A stretch of DNA of 5,006 nt from Clostridiales bacterium UBA1779. Its GTDB lineage: Bacteria > Bacillota > Clostridia > Oscillospirales > CAG-272. The notes under the pieces were generated by a model, which worked only from the letters and a program-made list of their open reading frames with translations, searched no databases and was not told the origin of the DNA. The DNA is taken from positions 1 to 5,006 of the forward strand of contig DCGL01000142.1 of NCBI GenBank assembly GCA_002314565.1, written 5' to 3'. Shown here piece after piece: positions 1-4,500 of this stretch; position 1 is the stretch's first letter, and each line of letters starts with the position of its first letter. A program made the position numbers and the translations under genes.

Positions 1-55
1 CCTCGGCTCAGAATCTTTAAGCAGAAAATATGTATTTACCCTCCGAGGCCTTTTT
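1..55 (+). terminator. Possible terminator of a gene left of the window (cut by the edge)
   Basis: CCTCGG at 1-6 can pair with CCGAGG at 43-48, which is followed by CC and six T. This resembles the end of an intrinsic terminator for a plus-strand gene outside the window. The loop would be about 36 nt, and the outer two bases of the left arm would lie beyond the window edge, so the call is weak. No gene is visible in 1-213. A strong Shine-Dalgarno-like AGGAGGT on the minus strand (64-58) has no start codon at a usable distance. Confidence 0.25.
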
Positions 56-112
56 TGACCTCCTCGAATCTCCTACAATTATTTTACACCAAGTTGATTT
101 ATTGTCCCTGTC

Positions 113-145
113 AAATTATTGATAAATACGCAAAATCAATTATTT
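113..145. repeat. AT-rich inverted repeat downstream of the yolD-like gene
   Basis: AAATTATTGAT (113-123) and ATCAATTATTT (135-145) form an 11-bp inverted repeat with one mismatch and an 11-nt loop. It lies about 70 bp past the stop codon of the YolD-like gene and is the only hairpin I can see there. It has no GC-rich stem, so it is at best a weak terminator for the minus-strand operon. Confidence 0.25.
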
Positions 146-213
146 AACACTCGCTTCGGCTTTGTTACAAGTGATTTGAAACCGAACATCGTTGATACCT
201 GCAAACAGCTGAT

Positions 214-570
214 TTATTTCTCATCTGTGCGCAAAGCTTTTATCGCTTCTATCGCATCGAAAGGAATATACTTCTTCCCTATTTTCAGCCGTCTGAAAAC
301 GAAATCAAGCTCTCTGAGTTCTGACAGCGTCGTTTTGTATCTCTGCTCGCTTTCGTCGTAGTATTTCAGTCTGACCGTGTCCCCTTCGCAAAGACCGGAC
401 AGCCGCTCTGACAGAGCTTCGGCAGCTTCTTCGGAAAGTATGCGCTTTTCCGTTCTCTGAATTTTAAGGTCTTCGACCAGCTGTTCGTATCCCGTAAGGG
501 CGGCAAATGGGGAGAACTGGCAGGCTCTGCCCGGGTCGTCGCTTAAAACGTTTTCATCATCTTTATTCAT
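214..570 (-). CDS. YolD-like protein, partner of the adjacent Y-family polymerase
   Basis: A 118-residue protein with the clostridial YolD-like signature RACQFSPFAALTGYEQL at residues 15-31. A charged helical stretch (about 33-60) and a short strand-rich region (about 64-98) follow. There is no signal peptide or membrane segment, so it is expected in the cytoplasm. YolD-like proteins are usually encoded beside UvrX/YqjW-type translesion polymerases in Bacillota. They have been proposed to act as a UmuD-like accessory factor, although their biochemical role is not settled. Here the gene lies 179 bp downstream of the polymerase on the same strand, which fits an SOS mutasome cassette. The ATG at 570 has only a weak Shine-Dalgarno (GAAAGA). 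An in-frame TGA just upstream (ATA TGA) rules out an earlier start. The length matches the family. Family assignment is confident; function is inferred from context. Confidence 0.85.
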   Translation of the reverse strand: MNKDDENVLSDDPGRACQFSPFAALTGYEQLVEDLKIQRTEKRILSEEAAEALSERLSGLCEGDTVRLKYYDESEQRYKTTLSELRELDFVFRRLKIGKKYIPFDAIEAIKALRTDEK

Positions 571-749
571 GGCAGTCTTTCATATTTTACTGTGGTTACG
601 CATGCGTCGTTTGTTTATTTTTTCGTACGTGTCAGAGACGGAATTTTCGTATGAACCGGTATTGGGGCTGCCGGCATCCGTAACGGAATATTTGTATGAA
701 ACGATATCAGAATTTCAATATGGATTTGTATTTTAGGATTCCGTATGCA
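571..749 (-). other. Spacer between the polymerase and yolD-like genes with imperfect direct repeats
   Basis: This is an unusually long gap for an operon. It holds two 18-bp near-copies, 638-655 and 683-700 (ACGGAAT, then a variable core, then GTATGAA, two mismatches), exactly 45 bp apart. It also holds a perfect 10-bp palindrome ACGCATGCGT at 598-607. A weak minus-strand promoter for the yolD-like gene is conceivable: TTGAAA (718-713), 16 bp, TACAAA (696-691). No copy of the lexA-promoter palindrome is present. A 44-codon plus-strand ORF (602-736) crosses the repeats but has no ribosome binding site. Confidence 0.35.
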
Positions 750-2012
750 TCAATACTGAGCGTTGTGTCCGCCTATCATTCCGTTTCGGGCGCGCAGAGT
801 TGCGCATTTTTCGTAATCTCTTCCGCGAAGCATCGAATTCTTTCCGTGCTTGTCCTGTATTGCGGCTATCGTTCTGAGCAATGAAATTTCGCGCTCCTCT
901 TCTTCGGTATCAGTGAATACGGTTATCGGACGCTCGTCTGCCGGAATGAGATTCCCGAGGGCGATTCCTATACGCCTGACGGGAAAGCGTTCGTCAATAC
1001 CCGTATCGTACATATATCCGAAAGCGTCGGTCAGCGTCGCCCTCGAAGCCGTAAACCCCGTCAGCTTTTTTGATGCAACGAGCGGCTTGTTTATATCTTT
1101 TGAATACCCGACGTACAGGGACACGAGGCCCGTGACGAAGCCCTGACGTACAAGCTGAAGTATCTGGGTATCGAGCATTTCATTCATAATAAGCTTTGCG
1201 TCTTTCGTGCTGTAATCGCTGAACAGTATCTGGCTGTTGGATATAGACTTTGTCGAGGGTCTGTATGCCTTTATATCCGCCATCGTGCAGCTTTCGCGTC
1301 CCCACGCATGGTCGATAAGAAATCTTGCATTCACTCCGAAAGTTTTATACATAAGACTTTCAGGCAGAGTCGTTACGCCGTACATATTGTATACCCCGAG
1401 CTTTGCAAGCCTTGCAGCCGTCCCGTGTCCGACGTTCCAGATATCCGTAATCGGAGTATGGAACCATATATGCTCACGGTAGCTTTCTTCATCGAGAATA
1501 CCGATATGATCCGGCACGTGCTTTGCAACAATATCGAGTGCAATCTTTGCAAGAAAAAGATTTGTTCCTATCCCCGCAGTTGCGCAGATTCCCGTTTCTC
1601 TGAACACCTCGTTCCTGAGCATATCTGCAAGCTCCTTCGCGCTTTTCTTATACATTTTCAGATAGTCCGTGGCATCTATGAACACCTCGTCGCAGGAATA
1701 TACGTGCATATCGTCGGGGCAGATATATTTCATATAAATGCCGACAATCTGCGCCGACTTCTGAAGATAAAGGCTCATTCTCGGCTTTGCAGTTATATAC
1801 TTTATATTCTTAGGTATCTCGAAAACGCGGCATCTTCCGGGAACACCGAGCGCCTTCATGGCCGGAGATACGGCAAGACACATACTTCCCCCGCCGCGGT
1901 CGGGATCCGCCACAACGAGATTGACCCGGAAGGGGTCAAGTCCTCTGTCAACGCATTCAACCGAGGCATAAAAGCTTTTAAGATCTATGCAAAGGTAAAT
2001 TCTGTTTTCCAT
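750..2012 (-). CDS. Y-family translesion DNA polymerase (UvrX/YqjW/UmuC type)
   Basis: This 420-residue enzyme would copy damaged DNA during the SOS response. The palm motif DLKSFYASVE (residues 10-19) supplies the first metal aspartate, D10. Y15 stands at the steric-gate position, as in UmuC-type enzymes, where DinB has Phe. YSCDEVFID (105-113) supplies the catalytic D108-E109, with Cys at the usual Ile/Met position. GIGTNLFLAKIALDIVAKH (147-165) is typical of the UvrX/YqjW group. A helix-hairpin-helix follows at about 188-213, then the little finger at about 250-360. The C-terminal tail ARNGMIGGHNA is also group-typical. I start it at the ATG at 2012, preceded by AGAGGG and giving MENRIYLCIDLKSF. 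An in-frame GTG at 2024 would add four residues but lacks a Shine-Dalgarno. It lies 37 nt after lexA and is presumably co-transcribed. The catalytic residues are intact. Confidence 0.95.
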   Translation of the reverse strand: MENRIYLCIDLKSFYASVECVDRGLDPFRVNLVVADPDRGGGSMCLAVSPAMKALGVPGRCRVFEIPKNIKYITAKPRMSLYLQKSAQIVGIYMKYICPDDMHVYSCDEVFIDATDYLKMYKKSAKELADMLRNEVFRETGICATAGIGTNLFLAKIALDIVAKHVPDHIGILDEESYREHIWFHTPITDIWNVGHGTAARLAKLGVYNMYGVTTLPESLMYKTFGVNARFLIDHAWGRESCTMADIKAYRPSTKSISNSQILFSDYSTKDAKLIMNEMLDTQILQLVRQGFVTGLVSLYVGYSKDINKPLVASKKLTGFTASRATLTDAFGYMYDTGIDERFPVRRIGIALGNLIPADERPITVFTDTEEEEREISLLRTIAAIQDKHGKNSMLRGRDYEKCATLRARNGMIGGHNAQY

Positions 2013-2015
2013 TTT

Positions 2016-2049
2016 CCCTCTCACGGAGGGACGGAAAAAAGAGTCCCTC
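2016..2049 (-). promoter_or_regulatory. Competing hairpins at the lexA-polymerase junction
   Basis: Directly after the lexA stop codon, the transcript holds GAGGGAC (2049-2043), a 10-nt U-rich loop, and GUCCCUC (2032-2026), a perfect 7-bp stem. The second arm can instead pair through CCCUC (2030-2026) with GAGGG (2020-2016), the Shine-Dalgarno of the polymerase gene. The two folds exclude each other, so this short leader could tune polymerase translation relative to LexA. The pairing is seen in the sequence; the regulatory role is inference. Confidence 0.4.
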
Positions 2050-2670
2050 TCAGACTATATCCTTTATTACCTTCATGGCAATTCCCTGTATTTCAAGGGA
2101 CTTGGGAACTATCTTACGTCTTTTCGCTTCCCACTCGCTGTTCTCTGCCATCAGCACAGGACGCCCGTTAGCCTCTCTGTAGCGCTTGAGCGTGTTGCCG
2201 TCTTCCGTCAGTGCAACGACCACCTGACCGTCCTCGGCCCCGTCAGCGCGCCTTACGAGCACCATATCGCCGGGGTCAACGCCGATGTCCTTCATTGAGT
2301 CTCCTTTTGCCCTCAGAAGAAAACAGTCGCAGTTTTGTGTCCAGTCTTCGGGAAGTATCATATATCCCTCGTTGTACTGTTCTTCTTCTTCGGGAGTTCC
2401 GCAGATTACGGACCCGTATATCGGCACGCGCACGCCGCGGCAGGCTTTGACGTATCCGTTTTCATCGGTAAGCCTGAGAGTTCCCTTTCCGGTATATTCG
2501 ACTACTCCTCTTTCCCGAAGCAAAATGAGATATCTGTAAACGCGCGTCTTTTCAATGCCGAGTCCTTCTGATATTTCGTACATACCGGGGGCCTGCCCGT
2601 TGTTGTCATGACTGTACTGTTTTATATATTCGCTTATGCGATTCAGTACGTCTTCGCTGACTTTTCTCAT
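2050..2670 (-). CDS. lexA: LexA-type SOS repressor with self-cleavage domain
   Basis: A 206-residue transcriptional repressor that would block SOS genes until RecA filaments on damaged DNA trigger its self-cleavage. Residues 1-66 form the winged-helix DNA-binding domain (APGMYEISEGLGIEKTRVYRYL at 28-49 in two parts: helix, then recognition helix). Residues 80-206 are the S24 peptidase/LexA domain. The scissile pair is Cys90-Gly91 in VICGTP, the nucleophile is Ser125 in KGDSM, and the base is Lys162 in TLKR. The 35- and 37-residue spacings equal those of E. coli LexA (84, 119, 156). Length is normal for the family. The start at 2670 has AAAGGGA at good spacing. An upstream in-frame start at 2781 lies before the expected transcription start and is rejected. 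The gene heads the operon with the polymerase. Its recognition helix differs from standard LexA, in line with the unusual operators. Confidence 0.93.
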   Translation of the reverse strand: MRKVSEDVLNRISEYIKQYSHDNNGQAPGMYEISEGLGIEKTRVYRYLILLRERGVVEYTGKGTLRLTDENGYVKACRGVRVPIYGSVICGTPEEEEQYNEGYMILPEDWTQNCDCFLLRAKGDSMKDIGVDPGDMVLVRRADGAEDGQVVVALTEDGNTLKRYREANGRPVLMAENSEWEAKRRKIVPKSLEIQGIAMKVIKDIV

Positions 2671-2747
2671 ATTCTTCCCTTTCCTGCCCCCTGCGATATT
2701 CTGCAATAACGTCTGTCGGATACCGCTGATGAGCTTTTGTGGATTGT

Positions 2748-2762
2748 GCAACCTTGTGTTGC
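2748..2762. promoter_or_regulatory. Candidate LexA operator O2, over the transcription start
   Basis: GCAACCTTGTGTTGC is a palindrome of the form GCAAC-N5-GTTGC. It lies just downstream of the lexA -10 box and covers the expected transcription start (about 2760). It is the exact reverse complement of the box at 2775-2789. Position and symmetry support a repressor site. Assignment to this LexA is inference, because the motif is neither GAAC-N4-GTTC nor CTGT-N8-ACAG. Confidence 0.65.
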
Positions 2763-2766
2763 ATAT

Positions 2767-2795
2767 ATTATACTGCAACACAAGGTTGCTGTCAA
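2767..2795 (-). promoter_or_regulatory. Promoter of the lexA-polymerase operon
   Basis: On the minus strand, a perfect -35 TTGACA (2795-2790) and a perfect -10 TATAAT (2772-2767) are separated by the ideal 17 bp. Transcription should start near 2760, leaving a leader of about 90 nt before lexA. A promoter this strong would need tight repression. The two palindromic boxes, one inside the spacer and one over the start, are placed to provide it. Confidence 0.88.
2775..2789. promoter_or_regulatory. Candidate LexA operator O1, within the -35/-10 spacer
   Basis: GCAACACAAGGTTGC (GCAAC-N5-GTTGC) sits directly against the -35 box and fills 15 of the 17 spacer bases. It is the reverse complement of the box at 2748-2762, with 12 bp between them and 27 bp centre to centre (about 2.6 helical turns). 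A bound protein would exclude RNA polymerase. Confidence 0.65.
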
Positions 2796-2812
2796 GCTTT
2801 TTCTGAAAAAGA

Positions 2813-2841
2813 TTTCAATTTTTTGTTTTATGTGGTATAAT
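2813..2841 (+). promoter_or_regulatory. Promoter of the M55 peptidase gene, divergent from lexA
   Basis: A perfect -10 TATAAT (2836-2841) is preceded by an extended -10 TG (2833-2834). The -35 at 17-bp spacing is poor (TTTCAA, 2813-2818), as is common with an extended -10. The core TGTGGTATAAT is shared with the tRNA-Trp promoter. The -35 boxes of this promoter and of lexA are back to back, 17 bp apart. The leader would be about 115 nt long. I see no riboswitch fold in it apart from the hairpin next to the start codon. Confidence 0.65.
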
Positions 2842-2932
2842 TAAGCAATCGCTGAAAGACGTAATTTCTCTTTACAAGCCGCAAGTCAGGTCATTATTGA
2901 GTAAACCGATTATTTCAGTATTTTATCAAAAG

Positions 2933-2963
2933 AAGGAGTGGCCGCCCGCCGGCCGTGAAAATC
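2933..2963 (+). promoter_or_regulatory. Ribosome binding site split by a hairpin
   Basis: The Shine-Dalgarno AAGGAG (2933-2938) lies 25 nt before the ATG at 2964, too far for direct use. Between them GGCCG (2940-2944) and CGGCC (2950-2954) form a perfect 5-bp stem with a 5-nt loop. Folding removes 15 nt and leaves about 10 nt, a normal distance. A comparable arrangement is known from bacteriophage T4 gene 38. The hairpin favours the ATG at 2964 over the GTG at 2955. Confidence 0.5.
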
Positions 2964-3773
2964 ATGGAACGCAAGAAACTCTTTATAAGCGCCGATATAG
3001 AAGGAACCTGCGGTATAGTCAACTGGGACGAAACTGAAAAAAATCATCCCGACCATAAGTATTTCGCAGAACAGATGACAAAGGAGGTCAGCGCCGCCTG
3101 CATCTCTGCCGATTTCAAGAACTGGGACGTACTTGTAAAGGATGCCCATGACAGCGCCCGCAATATCATTCCCGATATGCTCCCCACCGGCACACGCCTT
3201 ATCAGAGGCTGGATCGGCGACCTTGAATGTATGATGGGGGGACTTGACCGCGAGAAATTCGACGCCGTCGCATTCACAGGATATCATTCTGCGGCATACA
3301 CAGACGGGAACTCCCTTGCCCACACGATGACGACGAGCGTCATCAGTGTCAAGCTCAACGGAAAATTGTGCTCCGAATTCGTTTTCAATGCATATTCGGC
3401 AGCCAAGCTCGGCATTCCCTCCGTTTTCACGTCAGGCGACAAGGCTCTCTGCGAATCGGCAAAGGAGCTCATTCCCGACATTTGCACGGTAGCCACGAAG
3501 GAAGGCATCGGAGGAGCCTGTATTTCACGCCATCCCGAAGACGTAACCGAAGAAATTCGCGAAACGATGGTTAAGGCTCTTGAGCCGGAGCACGTAAAAA
3601 AGTGTCTGCCCGTACTTCCCAAGCATTTTGCTATGGAAATTATGTACCGCGAAACAGCCAAGGCTTACCGAAACAGCTTCTACCCCGGAGCCCGTCTTAT
3701 CGACCCGAAAACCGTTCTCTTTGAAACGGACGACTACACAGAGATAGAAAGAGCGATCCACTTTGTTCTGTGA
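2964..3773 (+). CDS. M55 family zinc D-aminopeptidase (DppA-like)
   Basis: A 269-residue cytoplasmic metallopeptidase of family M55, whose best-studied member, B. subtilis DppA, removes D-amino acids from short peptides such as D-Ala-D-Ala. Aligned by motif to DppA, all five zinc ligands are present: D11 and E13 in SADIEG, H62 in KDAHDS, H108 in GYHSAA and E138 in SEFVFNAY. The catalytic His is H120 in LAHTM. Length is typical and there is no signal peptide. The ATG at 2964 gives MERKKLFISADIEG, close to the usual family start. A GTG at 2955 would add three residues and cannot be excluded. The gene stands alone, without the dpp transporter genes, so a role in cell-wall or dietary D-peptide recycling is only inferred. 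I see no strong terminator before the tRNA promoter. Substrate is not readable from the sequence. Confidence 0.93.
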   Translation: MERKKLFISADIEGTCGIVNWDETEKNHPDHKYFAEQMTKEVSAACISADFKNWDVLVKDAHDSARNIIPDMLPTGTRLIRGWIGDLECMMGGLDREKFDAVAFTGYHSAAYTDGNSLAHTMTTSVISVKLNGKLCSEFVFNAYSAAKLGIPSVFTSGDKALCESAKELIPDICTVATKEGIGGACISRHPEDVTEEIRETMVKALEPEHVKKCLPVLPKHFAMEIMYRETAKAYRNSFYPGARLIDPKTVLFETDDYTEIERAIHFVL

Positions 3774-3899
3774 CGAGTATTCTTTTTGCGGCAATTTACA
3801 TAATTCTTTAATAGAAGTCTTTTGAATTTTTTCAAACTTTCAAAAACACATCTTGATTTTGGCATTATTGGAGATTTTCATACTTTTTCAAAATAAGTC

Positions 3900-3928
3900 T
3901 TGATTTTCACAACTGTTTGTGGTATAAT
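3900..3928 (+). promoter_or_regulatory. Promoter of tRNA-Trp
   Basis: TTGATT (3900-3905), a 17-bp spacer and a perfect TATAAT (3923-3928), preceded by an extended TG, lie 14 bp upstream of the tRNA. The gene therefore has its own promoter. The AT-rich 3774-3899 segment before it holds no gene; CTTGATTTT occurs twice there (3852 and 3899), but the first copy has no good -10. Confidence 0.8.
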
Positions 3929-3942
3929 ACTCCCCGTTGCAC

Positions 3943-4018
3943 AGGGGTATAGCTCAGTTGGTAGAGTACTAGTCTCCAAAACTATGGGTCGTGGGTTCAA
4001 GTCCTTCTGCCCCTGCCA
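3943..4018 (+). tRNA. tRNA-Trp (anticodon CCA)
   Basis: A 76-nt cloverleaf delivering tryptophan at UGG codons. The acceptor stem pairs AGGGGTA (3943-3949) with TGCCCCT, then discriminator G73, the bacterial tRNA-Trp identity base, and an encoded CCA (4016-4018). The D arm is GCTC/GAGT. The anticodon loop CTCCAAA carries CCA at 3976-3978. The T loop is TTCAAGT. Two stem defects are visible: a C27-U43 opposition in the anticodon stem and a U50-U64 mismatch in the T stem (GTGGG/CCTTC). It has its own promoter and a terminator directly after it. The last 21 bases (3998-4018) recur twice downstream and 17 bases (3994-4010) recur inverted three times. It is probably functional, but its 3' part may have been replaced by insertion events. 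Confidence 0.92.
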
Positions 4019-4025
4019 AAAAAAT

Positions 4026-4060
4026 AAAAAAGGTGCCGTAAGGTGCCTTTTTTGTTTTTT
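4026..4060 (+). terminator. Terminator of tRNA-Trp with tandem G-U pairs and a GUAA loop
   Basis: AAAAAAGGTGCC (4026-4037), loop GTAA, and GGTGCCTTTTTT (4042-4053) form a 12-bp stem followed by more T. GGTGCC is repeated directly, so the centre pairs only through a U-G and a G-U wobble. On the opposite strand these become mismatches, so the hairpin is made for plus-strand transcripts. GUAA fits the GNRA tetraloop rule. It stands 7 nt after the tRNA. Confidence 0.85.
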
Positions 4061-4062
4061 AT

Positions 4063-4166
4063 GCAGAAGGACTTGAACCGCCGGTAGTGAATGGACTGCC
4101 GGTGGCAGTCCAGAGCCGGCGGAATGACCGCAACCGAGGTGAGAACAAGTCCTTCTGCCCCTGCCA
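4063..4166 (+). repeat. tRNA-Trp-flanked structured repeat, unit 1
   Basis: The unit opens with a 17-bp inverted copy of the tRNA 3' segment (4063-4079) and closes with a 21-bp direct copy of the tRNA end including CCA (4146-4166). The outer arms GCAGAAGGACTTG and CAAGTCCTTCTGC pair over 13 bp. Inside, CCGCCGG (4078-4084) pairs with CCGGCGG (4116-4122) and encloses a 9-bp hairpin, TGGACTGCC, loop GGT, GGCAGTCCA. A 23-nt linker at 4123-4145 follows. No coding frame is apparent. It could be a non-autonomous palindromic element or a structured RNA; the structure is seen, the role is unknown. Confidence 0.8.
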
Positions 4167-4206
4167 AAAAATGACGATCGGGATTTATTCCCGGTCGTTA
4201 TTTTTT
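4166..4206 (+). terminator. Terminator between repeat units 1 and 2
   Basis: A 17-bp stem (4166-4182 with 4190-4206) encloses the loop ATTTATT and ends in six T. Two of the pairs are G-U wobbles, which again work only on a plus-strand transcript. Its sequence is unrelated to the hairpins at 4026 and 4320, although it holds the same position in the array. Confidence 0.8.
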
Positions 4207-4207
4207 A

Positions 4208-4312
4208 GGCAGAAGGACTTGAACCGCCGGTAGTGAATGGACTGCCGGGGGCAGTCCAGAGCCGGCGGAATGACCGCAGCCGCAGCGAGAACAAGTCCTT
4301 CTGCCCCTGCCA
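4208..4312 (+). repeat. tRNA-Trp-flanked structured repeat, unit 2
   Basis: This unit aligns without gaps to unit 1 from its second base and differs at only five positions: one in the apical loop and four in the linker after the CCGGCGG arm. The inverted tRNA copy is 18 bp (4208-4225) and the direct copy is at 4292-4312. The apical stem GGACTGCC/GGCAGTCC and the CCGCCGG/CCGGCGG stem are unchanged. This suggests recent duplication or selection on the fold. Confidence 0.8.
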
Positions 4313-4319
4313 AAAAAAT

Positions 4320-4355
4320 AAAAAAGGTGCCGTAAGGTGCCTTTTTTGTTTTTTT
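4320..4355 (+). terminator. Terminator between repeat units 2 and 3, copy of the tRNA terminator
   Basis: The stem 4320-4331 with 4336-4347 and the loop GTAA are identical to the terminator at 4026. The identity runs from the tRNA-end copy (4292) to about 4397, against 3998-4102. This roughly 105-bp duplication has one extra T in the second copy. Terminator, tRNA end and the start of the next unit were therefore copied together. Confidence 0.8.
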
Positions 4356-4357
4356 AT

Positions 4358-4484
4358 GCAGAAGGACTTGAACCGCCGGTAGTGAATGGACTGCCGGGGG
4401 GGAGCGGTACCTGAGAAAGCTCCGGGGGAGCTTTCGAACCGCGAGCCGACCGACCCGCAGGGAGACCTGTCAGAGCCGGCGGAA
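4358..4484 (+). repeat. Divergent structured repeat, unit 3 (enlarged apex, right arm missing)
   Basis: The unit begins like units 1 and 2 (inverted tRNA copy 4358-4374, CCGCCGG 4373-4379) and keeps the closing CCGGCGG (4476-4482). The simple apical hairpin is replaced by about 75 bp holding three nested or adjacent stems: GCGGT/ACCGC (4404-4408 with 4438-4442), GAAAGCTCC/GGAGCTTTC (4415-4423 with 4427-4435), and CAGG-GAGA-CCTG (4458-4469). The linker and the direct tRNA-end copy that close the other units are absent. It is either a truncated end of the array or a different subtype. Confidence 0.7.
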
Positions 4485-4500
4485 GCACTTCCACATCAGC

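Noticed and set aside
58..114. Minus-strand promoter and ribosome binding site for a gene leaving the left edge
   Set aside because: The TTGACA (114-109) has no -10 at acceptable spacing (TAAAAT is 22 bp away), and the AGGAGGT has no start codon downstream within the window.
119..361. 80-residue plus-strand ORF
   Set aside because: It overlaps the YolD-like gene antisense, has no ribosome binding site and an unremarkable composition.
602..736. 44-codon plus-strand ORF with repeated TEFSYE/TEYLYE motifs
   Set aside because: It has no ribosome binding site and no recognisable family, and it lies opposite a minus-strand operon. Kept only as a note on the direct repeats.
1308..2171. 287-residue plus-strand ORF
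   Set aside because: It lies antisense to the polymerase and the end of lexA. The opposite strand shows clear conserved polymerase motifs and this frame matches nothing recognisable.
2671..2781. N-terminal extension of LexA by 37 residues from a start at 2781
   Set aside because: The start would lie upstream of the expected transcription start, inside the promoter palindrome. The ATG at 2670 has a good Shine-Dalgarno and gives the normal LexA length.
3998..4486. CRISPR array
   Set aside because: The repeats are palindromic copies of a tRNA end with near-identical units between them. There are no variable spacers of constant length and no cas genes.
4018..4500. T-box leader or riboswitch after tRNA-Trp
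   Set aside because: No T-box consensus or specifier stem is visible, and no downstream plus-strand gene exists to be regulated.
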